The position numbers were made by a program, and so were the translations under genes. 64,000 nucleotides of DNA from Tomocerus qinae (taxonomy: Eukaryota > Arthropoda > Collembola > Entomobryomorpha > Tomoceridae), in assembly GCA_020055645.1 (NCBI GenBank), contig CM034549.1, positions 7,750,001-7,814,000 on the forward strand, given 5' to 3'. Positions 52,306 through 61,800 of the stretch are shown here, in pieces (the first letter of the stretch is position 1; the number at the start of each line of letters is the position of its first letter). The notes under the pieces are model-generated. The model saw nothing but the letters and a program-made list of their open reading frames with translations. It did no database searches and had not been told where the DNA came from.

Positions 52306-52599
52306 TATATATGACGGTTTAAGCCGATAAAGGGTGTATGTTAGAACAAAGTTCTAAAATTGTTTAACACCCATAGTAACAAAATGTTTTCAACTCGAAG
52401 GAGACCAGCCCACACGGAAGATTGCATCCGACACCGAGACAATTTTGACTTCTTTTGATAGTTATTAATAAAATAGCTGAAAACTGGCTTTTATTGAAAC
52501 AGGTTTCATTTAAAGGCGCATTGGTTTTCACTATTATTGAGCTTCATTTCAGTGCACAAAAAAGCAGTCTGAAAATTGCAAAATGAAAGTGCTTACTAC

Positions 52600-53010
52600 G
52601 TTCTAAAAACTAAAATTCCAAAACAAAAATTTGGAGATACTGCGAACAAACGAACTAAAACTGTAAACTGGAGTTTCTGTGCATTCTGCGGCATGAAAAT
52701 TTTGTATTTGTATTTATTTAAATTGTAGTTAAATTAAGTATTTGTCCCCATTTCTTCGGTGTGGAAACTAAAATTTTGAGTTTCTGTGCAAATTAAGGCC
52801 TAAAAATTATAATTTCGATTTTTACACTGCTTTATGGACAGAAACTCGAATTTTTAGTTTTCTCACTGCACTGTCCACAAACACTCAAAATTTTAGTTTT
52901 TAGGCAGAAATGTGTACAGTTTTATTGTAAACCACTTTGTGCACTGAAACTAATTTTAAATATTTAAATCGTTACGTGCACAAGAAACTTGAAATTTAAA
53001 TTTTTATACC
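52600..53010. repeat. Cluster of degenerate inverted words AAACTAAAATTTT / AAAATTTTAGTTT
   Basis: Variants of GAAACTaAAATTTTgAGTTTC appear several times in both orientations, for example 52764-52784 (nearly self-complementary), near 52850 and near 52890. They are separated by GTGCA- or CTGTGC-like words. The pattern suggests decayed tandem or foldback repeats. Confidence 0.5.
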
Positions 53011-53098
53011 CCTCCGTTCTCGCTATTACGTGCTGTTAGTGGTTTTCAATTGGTACGTTCAGTGGGAGGGGTAATTTTTAAGCGTTAGAAAATTTGGA

Positions 53099-53417
53099 GG
53101 CTGAATTTAGGCAGCGGAATACCATTCCTTCCGCTTCTTCCAAAGTGCCACATAACCTATCATCAGTTTCCTCGAACATCCAAACTTAATAAAATACCCA
53201 AATATACATTGCCTCCCGTCACTATTTTTGCCTCCTTTCTAAACTGATGTAATAAAAAATAATTTTATTTCTTAGCTATGTTTAATTTTTATTACGTTAG
53301 AAAAAGAGGCTAAAATAGTTACGGGAGGCATATTAAGATAATAGGTTATGTGGCATCTTGGAGGAAACGGGGTAGGAGATAATGGAGGAAACAATATCCC
53401 GCTGACTAAATTCAGCC
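53099..53417. repeat. Foldback (inverted repeat), about 320 bp
   Basis: From outside in, the arms share GGCTGAATTTAG, then a CAGCGG(A/G)ATA block, then TGCCACATAACCTAT, then GCCTCCCGT(C/A)ACTATTTT, with about 75% identity between blocks and a short loop near 53270. The whole can form one long imperfect hairpin. It looks like a MITE-like insertion within the 1.47-kb element. Confidence 0.7.
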
Positions 53418-53459
53418 ACTTTGGACCCTAACTTGACTTGGTAATAGTGTTCGGTCGGT

Positions 53460-53475
53460 GACCAGCCGGCTGGTC
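53460..53475. repeat. 16-bp perfect palindrome
   Basis: GACCAGCCGGCTGGTC is self-complementary and GC-rich. A related partial inverse, TTAGCCAGTCGACTG, lies about 50 bases downstream, so a larger stem is possible. Confidence 0.8.
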
Positions 53476-53780
53476 GGCTAAAATGGCTTTCAAGGCATTT
53501 AAAAACGGTTTAAATTCTTTGTTAGCCAGTCGACTGTCGGAGACTTACTTCCAAAATATTTCAACCATTCAATAGATTTTCAAATAAAATTTTGATTGTT
53601 TTTGCACTATCCCATTCAATTACTAACATTATTATTCAGTTGTCGGGTGCGTTGTGAAGTTATTATCGGATATTTAGTTTGTTTACAGTTACTATTGTAA
53701 AATAAATATCAGGGTGAGCTGGATATTATTCTAACATACACCATTATTCGGCTTAAACCGTCATATATATATAGTGTGTT

Positions 53781-54149
53781 GCACTAAAAATATGATCTCT
53801 TTTTTAAAAAAATCAATATCTCATGAACAACAAAAACAAATTTTTTGAAACTCATTTTGAGCATTCAAAAACGGTTGTCCTAAATGTTCTGAGATTTTGG
53901 GCTCATTCGGTTTATGGGCTCAATGCGTTTTTTACAGAAAACTACTTGAAAGTTAATTCGGGTACTAAAGTACATGTCATAAGAGGTAATGGTTTCAACC
54001 GAATATCTGATAAATGAAAAAAGGAACATTTACCCCATTCGAGTATGTCATTAAGCATTAACTAATGTACTTGTCTTCAAAATTTGGATGCTCTAACTTT
54101 ATGGGCCCAGTTTCAAATATTCAATTGTAATAATGTGCTCTTATACGGT
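53781..54149. repeat. 369-bp duplicated end segment, internal copy
   Basis: It matches 54922-55290 at a constant offset of 1141 bases, starting before TCAATATCTCATGAAC and ending ATAATGTGCTCTTATACGGT, with scattered substitutions. The minisatellite starts at the next base. The short frames inside both copies begin M-N-(N/K)-K-N but are not recognised. Confidence 0.88.
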
Positions 54150-54483
54150 ACTCGAAAAGTTTCAAAAATACTCGAAAAGTTCGAAAATACTCGAAAAGTT
54201 CGAAAATTTTCAAAAATACTCGAAAAGTTTTCAAAATACTCGAAAGGTTTCGAAAATACTCGAAAAGTTTAGAAAATACTCAAAAAGTTTAGAAAATACT
54301 CGAAAAGTTTAGAAAATACTCGAAAAGTTTAGAAAATACTCGAAAAGTTTAGAAAATACTCGAAAAGTTTAGAAAATACTCGAAAAGTTTAGAAAATACT
54401 CGAAAAGTTTCAAAAATACTCGAAAAGTTTCAAAAATACTCGAAAAGTTTCAAAAATACTCGAAAAGTTTCAAAAATACTCGA
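54150..54483. repeat. 20-bp minisatellite, second array
   Basis: About 16 units of AATACTCGAAAAGTTTAGAA and variants occur here, some 19 bp long. The core ACTCGAA and the 20-bp period are shared with the arrays at 26577-28085. It begins directly after the internal copy of the transposon end. Confidence 0.95.
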
Positions 54484-54497
54484 GTGACGTCACTCGA
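54480..54497. promoter_or_regulatory. 18-bp palindrome containing a full cAMP-response element
   Basis: TCGAGTGACGTCACTCGA is perfectly self-complementary and has TGACGTCA, the consensus for CREB/ATF bZIP dimers, at its centre. It lies at the right edge of the minisatellite. Function is not shown; the site match is exact. Confidence 0.45.
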
Positions 54498-54921
54498 AGT
54501 CAAAATCCCATATAAAGTTCCCACAAACTCCACCCATTTTTCTGTTGCAATGTCACCGGGTTGCTACCAGCTACCGCACGTAATATTTTTGCTTGATATT
54601 ATTGTTGCCTCCTGGTGTGAGTGCCTCTGTTTTACAAGTAAAAAAATTACTTCCATTCTGGGTTGGGAGGCGAGGAACTTGACCTCTTTTATGTCCTGCA
54701 CAGAACGGTAAGCACCAGTTGAGCGTCTTGGGGTGGGACTTGTCCATTGAAACAACCAACCTGATTGCCAAGTTATCAACAGTACAGCAACCTTGGTTTG
54801 TGTTTGTTTCATTTGCTTGTAATGAAGTAATGCTATCCAAGCATAAAAGCGCATATAGCAACGCATAATACACTATGTATCAGTACTTTTTATGGCCAAA
54901 TGCTTTTACTTGTGGTGTCAT
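54498..54921. other. Unique spacer between the minisatellite and the terminal copy
   Basis: Overlapping frames of 75-100 codons occur on both strands, but none resembles a known protein. A donor-like G|GTAAGC at about 54708 on the + strand has no matching partner that I can place. Confidence 0.5.
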
Positions 54922-55290
54922 CCACAAAAATTATGACATTTTATTTTTAAAAATCAATATCTCATGAACAAAAAAAACAACATTTTTGAAACTCATTTTG
55001 AGCATTCAAAAACGGTTGTCCTAAATGTTCTGAGATTTTGGGCTCTCTCGGTTTATGGGCCCAGAGCGTTTTTTAAAGAAAACCATATGAAAGTTGATTT
55101 GAGTACTAAATTACATGTTATAAGAGACAGTGGTTTCAACCGAATATTTCATAAACGAAAAAAACAACATTTACCAGATTCAAATATGTTATTAAGCATT
55201 AACTAAACTACGCGTCTTCAAAATTTCGATACTCTAACTTCATGGGCCCAGTGTCAAATATCCAATTGTAATAATGTGCTCTTATACGGT
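54922..55290. repeat. 369-bp duplicated end segment, terminal copy
   Basis: It is the partner of 53781-54149. This copy runs into the right terminal inverted repeat (TTCTCCCCTTTGC) of the DNA transposon. Confidence 0.88.
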
Positions 55291-55302
55291 TCTCCCCTTT
55301 GC

Positions 55303-55636
55303 TTATTTAATACTTACCAAAAATTGTCCTGATTATTTTTTTGATTATATTGATTGTACTGAATACTGCACTAGAATAACTAGAAACTCTACTAAAAATT
55401 ATGTAGCTATAGAGGGAAATGACAACAGTTTTAAAAAAAGATCTTTTTCCTTTCAAGCACGGGGAGAATGGTGTTCAGTTCCCGAAAGTATTAAAAATAG
55501 TAAATCAATAAGCATTTTTTCTAGTCAACTAAAAAAGCTGTTCCTTAACCTACAGGAAAATGAATGTTCTCCATCGGAGGTAGAAAATCTTTGTGACTAC
55601 TCTTGTATTTATTCAGTGGCTAACGCTAATAGCTAA
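55303..55636 (+). CDS. Non-LTR retrotransposon ORF2, C-terminal portion
   Basis: The frame reads Y-L-I-L-T-K-N-C-P-D-Y-F soon after the transposon end. It then carries the signature tail of CR1/Jockey-type ORF2 proteins: T-R-N-S-T-K-N-Y near 55377, S-F-S-F-Q-A-R-G-E-W-C-S-V-P-E-S-I-K, then S-I-S-I-F-S-S-Q-L-K-K-L-F. It ends at TAA 55634-55636. It follows in frame from the break at 47908 once the insert and one copy of the short target duplication are ignored. That shows this is the displaced end of the same ORF2. Confidence 0.85.
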
Positions 55637-55823
55637 ATTAACTAATTTATGATATGATAATTTATGATAATTACTTTGCAACTACTCGATCTTATTGTGA
55701 CTTTATAATAACGATTTATGTTCACCCTGAAAATGTAACAGTTCAGATTCTCAATAAAGTGGAATTGGCAGCCCAAAAACCTCCACAAAGAGGCAACTGT
55801 CAATTACCATAATAATAATAATA
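55303..55823 (+). mobile_element. Non-LTR retrotransposon, 3' part with simple-repeat tail
   Basis: After the ORF2 stop there is a short 3' untranslated region with AATAAA near 55752. The part ends in a run of TAA units at about 55810-55823. Short-repeat tails rather than long poly(A) are common in CR1/L2-like elements. Confidence 0.7.
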
Positions 55824-58800
55824 TTAGAAAGTATTAAAGGCAGTGGTCAGCTGTGTTGTGCATTTTAAGTAAGGAGGTATGTAATGTGGTAAGTTGTAAG
55901 GGAAGGCTGCTGTGTGAGTAGGAATATTATTAAGGCCACTATTCAGCAATGAAAATCATAGGGCATGGAGGGAAATACGTTGATAACTGTCATCAAAGCA
56001 GACAAGACAGTAAATTGTGGAAAGTGAAAGGAGTGGAGAAAGTGGAGTTTTATCCGTCCTCCTCAAGTATTATTAGTCAAGTTTATGTCTGTAAGGATGG
56101 ATGCAAATAGATTAATATAGCAGCTGAATCCCCATTTATAATTTACAGGATGAAACATCTGCTCCGCCTCGTCTTGTCTCGCCTCCACCACTTCACTTAT
56201 CTCCCGCTTTCCCCATCATCTATTACATTACTATCTCCAAATGTAAACTGTAAACTTTCATTTAAAATCCAACACGTCTTCTAGCCAACTCTGAAAAACA
56301 ACCCAAACCAGCCCATGTCAAGTCAAACCAAAACAGTTACCCCAATTTTTCACCCACATAATTTCCCCAACCAGAAAAGACACTTTCCTTCTATGTTGAC
56401 TTTAAAACTCTTCCTTATACTCATCCCAATAGTAGTAAAACGCTCCAGATACTAAAGAATACATTTTCAACGAGTTTTTATTATTATTAAACTTTTCCAT
56501 TAACTTATTATAGTGCTTACATCTTTCATTGGCTACAATTATCTTTATTAACATTTCAACATTAACGATCTTACCATCTGCAGAGTCAAGGTCATTTAAA
56601 GGGCATCTTTAACACTTTCTAAATTCAACTTTTTGGAAATGCTTCCTATTGAGACTAAAACGCTAACTCTACAATGTTCATTTTTTACAAATTGTTAACA
56701 AATAAATTATGGATAGGGAAAAGATTAAAAATTAAAGACCAAAATTAGCCAAGTGTAATAAAATAGAAGGATAAGCAAGTATAAGAGTTGGTAGAAGTAA
56801 ATGTTTAACAATAAGTAGAAGAGAAAGTTACATTGTGAGCATAATAGAAATGATCGTTAATAATGTAAGGCTGTACATAGTAATCTTTTCATGGGGCTTT
56901 ATAGAAAGCAGGAAGTCGAGTAGTCTAGATGAGAGTAGTGGCTGACTGACTGCCTCCCTGTATTTTTATTTCATTTCCAATTTTCGTAATGAAAAAAGCT
57001 TTCAGACTAATCATTCCAGGTCGGGTACTATTGGGGTGTGCATGGCTCCATTATTGGACAGACCTTATAGGAGCATCATAATATTTGTTATACTTGCTTC
57101 TACATAAACAAACTCGTCCCCGCTTTGCCCTCTCTTACTTAATGGAACCTAAAACCGACTTTTAAGGCCAATTGAAATCATCTAAATACAAGATACACAA
57201 TATTACTACTACTAAAGTAAACAACATAGGCTTTAGAAATGAGATGAAAAGACTGCACAATTTTATAGTATCTGCATAAAATATCCTTCCTTATATTCTT
57301 AACTTGAAATTATCTACCAGAGTAAATAGAAAAGAAAAAACACCTTTTTTTGGGTGTTTGCGAATCTCGTCTAGTGTAAACCAATTTGCTTCGTACGTGT
57401 AAAAATATGCATCCGTAGACATTGTCGCACTTTTGAAAATTTTCTATTTAACCTATAACAGATATTATCGTGCCAAAATTCTGTTTCTTATAATATCATT
57501 CTGTTATGCTATGCTATAACTCCTAAAATTATATTTAAGATAAACAGTATTATTCAATTAAACCATTTACTAGATTCTGAAAGTCCTAATAAATTGTTTT
57601 GAAGTACTAGAGTTTTTATTGTGGTAGCGTATAGCATTAAATTAGCCAAAACTTTACTAGTAATAGCATTTTAATAAGCGGCATTTTCCCTGATGCTTTC
57701 TTAGGCGGTTTGAAATAAACGGTTTTCGACTACAGCAGTTGCTAAAAAAATGCCAAGTATGGTTGTAGTAAAACTTTTAGTAATTTCATATTGAAAAAAC
57801 ATTTTGCCATTGTTTGCAAAAATGATACCCTAATTCTGCTAGTACTGACCACATTATGCATACTTACCGTTTGCAAAGATTTGGCAATATAGTGATGTTT
57901 AAATAGTAATATTATTCTTGGGTATTTTCTAATTGTAGGATTACGGATTAGCTACTTGCATGAAATAAAGTGTAATATGCACCATAATAATATGATGATA
58001 TTGTTTACGATCTCATGCACAATTTACCAAAGCAGGACTTGTAGTAGCAACAGTAGGCGAGGCATCCTGTAATATCCCGAGACTGAAATTAGCAACTTAG
58101 TGAATAGTAATAACTGCATTCTCCAGTAAACGAATGGGATAGGAAGGGAAAATAAGGGCTTCTAACTATACTTATTACTTTGATGGTAAAATGGTAACAG
58201 CTGCTCTCCTATGTTACTCTCTCTTATTGGTTTAGTGCAATAAGATACCATAAATTCGCATATCGCATGATACTAACTGTATACAGCATAGCATTGAATC
58301 GAATTTATTTTCCTAAGACCAGGTCAGACCATACTCAAGTCATCTGAACTGAAACCAACGGAATAAGGAAGGGGAAGAAGAAATTAGTCGGGAGAGATAT
58401 AATAGTGCCCAGACGGTGGGTATTATATTAAGCAAATATTATTAGACGGAATCTATATAGTTAGACCCTCTCTCACTTAGTTTAATGACAAAACATGATT
58501 GTTGTTCTGTAGTGAGTGAAGTGAGTGTGTTGGAAATAACAATAGGATCAATAGCCAATATTATTTATTAAATATTCCGAGAGTGATGGATGGAAAGCTA
58601 ATTTCATTGCTAACTGAGCTGGATGCACTCTGCTATTCCATTCTCAAACAATCGCTTCGGCACACCGTACATCCTTCCAATGCACACATAATCATATTTT
58701 ACTGCATGAGTCCCCTCGTTACTCATTTGTATATTGGTTTTGATCAATTTGAACATTGGTCTTATTAGTACAATAACGCAATCTATTTAAAAGTGAAACA

Positions 58801-61800
58801 ATTTCTCCCAAGAAGTGAATAAAATTATGTTCACAAAATTGAAAATAATATTTGATTGAAATATTAGACTTAAAATAATGATAATACATGGTAAATATGT
58901 TATAAATATTTTTGGAATAATTGGCAATATCGTAGTCTGATCAGTCAGTAGTTTGTATTCAAAATAATACGGTGCTTGTATTTTCGTTGCACTTTTCTAC
59001 TCTAGCATCACTAGCTTGTTTGCAACATCAGTCTTTCACTATTGACGCCTGCATTCTATTCGGTCAAATGCTCCGAACAAAAACAATATAAATACCTACT
59101 ATTTCTGTTGCATACAAACTTTGAAGAATGTATTATTACCTATCCCTACTTACAGCCGTTTTGATATTTTCTGTCTAGTACGATATTATTACTGAAATTA
59201 CATACGCTAAGAAAACGAAAATTTTACTGGACCTACTATGAAACGAGTTAAAGAATAATATTTTATATGACAAATTAAAGGCATGGCGTATAAAAATGTT
59301 TATCTCGTGGCGTATGCTAATAAATTGGTGGACATTGGTATTTTATTCCGGGATAGGTGCTCAAATGTTTAAACCATTTATCTGCAGTGCAAGGTTTTAA
59401 AATTGTCATTATTCTTAATAGCTGCCGTAAGTAACATGAATTGCAGTATGCTATGTAGTAATATCCAAGAAAAAATGTCACGTTAGGTGAATTTAGAGAA
59501 TATTTTTATATGCATTGTGGAATGAAGTTTTCGTTTTCTTTCTTGTCCTGTCTGGTGTGTCCATTCCAGAGATTTCCGTCATGTTTGTCCAATGTAATGT
59601 AGGCATAGAAAAATATTTTCAGTTCCCCGCTGACAAATTATGACATGAAGTGAAGCTATGTGCACTCGACATTTGTGTCTAGGAATATGTAGCTAAAGAC
59701 TACTAGTACTGATATAGAATTAAGATATATTTGATAGAGAGGAGTCTTGGAGAACTAGTCCATAAAATGTAAGAGATCAAGTCATGTCGAGAAGAAACGT
59801 CTGTAATTTATCGACAATTCGTCGGATAGACAGGAATATTTGACGACTCAATGCAAATAAGACAAAATAAAATAAATTCCTACTGTTCAGTTCAAACACA
59901 CGAGAGCTGACTTGTCAACTCAGTCGAAAATTTCTCCTGCTGAGACTTAGCTGACGACCTGATGTGATGTGACAAGTACAATATCTACATACTATGTACA
60001 CATAAAAAGACCAACCTGGAGTCTTGACATGCCATGCCAGACCAACCATTTACTCAAAAGACACTCACTCAAACACAAAACCAAAGGAAAACAACGACAG
60101 TAAATACAAGCCACGGTGACATTCGTAACATGTGTAATAATCCGTGTACAGATTATTTTTCTTTCCTATCACATCCCATTTATTATTATTCGCTTAACTC
60201 TCCTTTACCACAATGTACATTTTTATAAAATCTATCCAACTGTACTATAATAATACGCAATTTATTTGCGTCTTTTTCTACTCATATAAACTACATTCAA
60301 CTGGTTTTCATTGTTTCTTCTACTTCCACGAATCTTATATTGAAATATCTTCTTTAGATAATTCTTTAAATAATATTATTTTACAGATTATTTTACATTC
60401 TTTATTTTTCTTCACCACAAAAACCATTATATCTGTAATTCAATCTTAAAAAGTATTTACTGGGGACATTTTTCTCATGATTGACTTTTTAGGTAGATAT
60501 CTGAAAATATTAAATATTCTAAAGGCCATGTGAGGTTGTTGTTCTTAAAATATCTTTAGTCATTATAAATTGTTGTACAAAACTCAGGCTACAAAATTTC
60601 TAATTTTTAATATTATCTCAAGTTGTATCAGAATTTCTTGACATTTTATTTCCACTGTTGTGTAAGGTCACCTTGAAAAATAATATCTTCATGTCAGATT
60701 AGATGAAAGTAAGAAGACATATTATAATTGTAGTTTAAAAATGAATTTCCAAAGATAGACTACTGGATAATGGGTTCATTAGATAAAGTAGTTACTGAAT
60801 AGGGATATTGTATCTAATGATCTGTTGGTTTAGATGTGCCATATTCTTTTGTTTATTTCCCTTGGATTGGCATTGTATGCAAATTGGGTATGGAGTAGTA
60901 GTGAGGAAGAATGGTTGGTATAAACCAGGTAGTATGTAGAATAAAGAGGATTGTGGTATCTGTGAAGTGCATGTGAGATGTGTCCTGAATTAAAAATCAA
61001 GTCTCATTGTCCTAATGAGTCAAGTTATCTGTCTCTCTGGTGCTGTATTTATCTGCATATTGCGCACCTTGAACATTTCATGTTTTCGACTGAATCCCTT
61101 TTATGGATGTCATGATACTGAACACAAGCATTACATGCACCATGTCTATCTAATAGTATGTATAGCCTCTAAGCATAGTAAGTCATGTCCAATAGCTAAT
61201 TAATTTCAATGCCATTGCCAAACCAGCTACACGACAGTAACTCATATCAATGCATTCAGCTCACTCATGCAAATGATGACACAAATTATTTGCGTGGATG
61301 AAATTTTAATAATTAACTGCCTAGCTGATGTACCGAGTTCATACATAATAAATCCCCTCGCTCACGTCTCCCAACTACATAGTCAACCAAACTACCTAAA
61401 AGCATGTACAACCTGTCTCTATCTCCCACCTGCTAATACACAAATTTATAAATGTATGTACACCCGAAACTTTTTTTCTGCAGAAGCTAAACATAGTAGG
61501 ACCCTTAATTGCTTGTTCTGTCATTACTATTTCATTCTATCTGGAAATTATAGCTCAACTTCCTCATATTATGTCATTCCGTGTAAAAAATAAACGACTC
61601 CATGTTAATAGTATACTTAGCAAAATGCCAGTAGGGTCCAAATTGTCATTTTTATTTCTGTCCAAAGTTGCAACCAAAATTTTCACTTTTTTTAAATAAA
61701 TGGAATTAAAACTGGATTTTGAATCCTGTAGAGAAGTTACGAAAAAATTCATTACGGAAAAAACTTGCAGTTATTGATTGTAATCAGGCCATGAAAGAAA

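Larger units (their letters stand above)
52306..53772. mobile_element. Nested inverted-repeat element, 1.47 kb
   Basis: The left arm (52306-52350) runs TATATATGACGGTTTAAGCC then on through GGTGTATGTTAGAA. The right arm (53728-53772) is its inverse complement with a few changes, about 40 matching positions in all. The arms lie inside the larger DNA transposon. There is no coding sequence. TA-rich ends make the exact boundary and target duplication ambiguous; a TA duplication is possible. Confidence 0.65.
47909..55302 (+). mobile_element. DNA transposon of about 7.4 kb inserted in retrotransposon ORF2
   Basis: The left end reads GTAAAGGGGAGTACCG (47909-47924). The complement of the right end reads GCAAAGGGGAGAACCG, matching at 14 of 16 positions, with patchy similarity further in. 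The flanking retrotransposon coding sequence is contiguous when the insert is ignored, with TT or CTT on both sides, so the target duplication is 2-3 bp. Inside are a spliced DDE transposase, a 25-bp tandem repeat in its intron, a nested inverted-repeat element, a duplicated end segment and a 20-bp minisatellite. The transposase type and short duplication point to the IS5 / PIF-Harbinger / ISL2EU side of DDE elements, but the exact superfamily is undecided. Confidence 0.82.

Noticed and set aside
54564..54873. Two overlapping 100-codon frames on the - strand in the transposon spacer
   Set aside because: Neither resembles a transposon or host protein, and frames of this size occur on both strands here.
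44017..55828. AATATTAGA on both sides of the retrotransposon as its target duplication
   Set aside because: A nine-base AT-only-plus-G word is weak evidence, the right copy overlaps the TAA tail, and the 5' end of the element is not defined.
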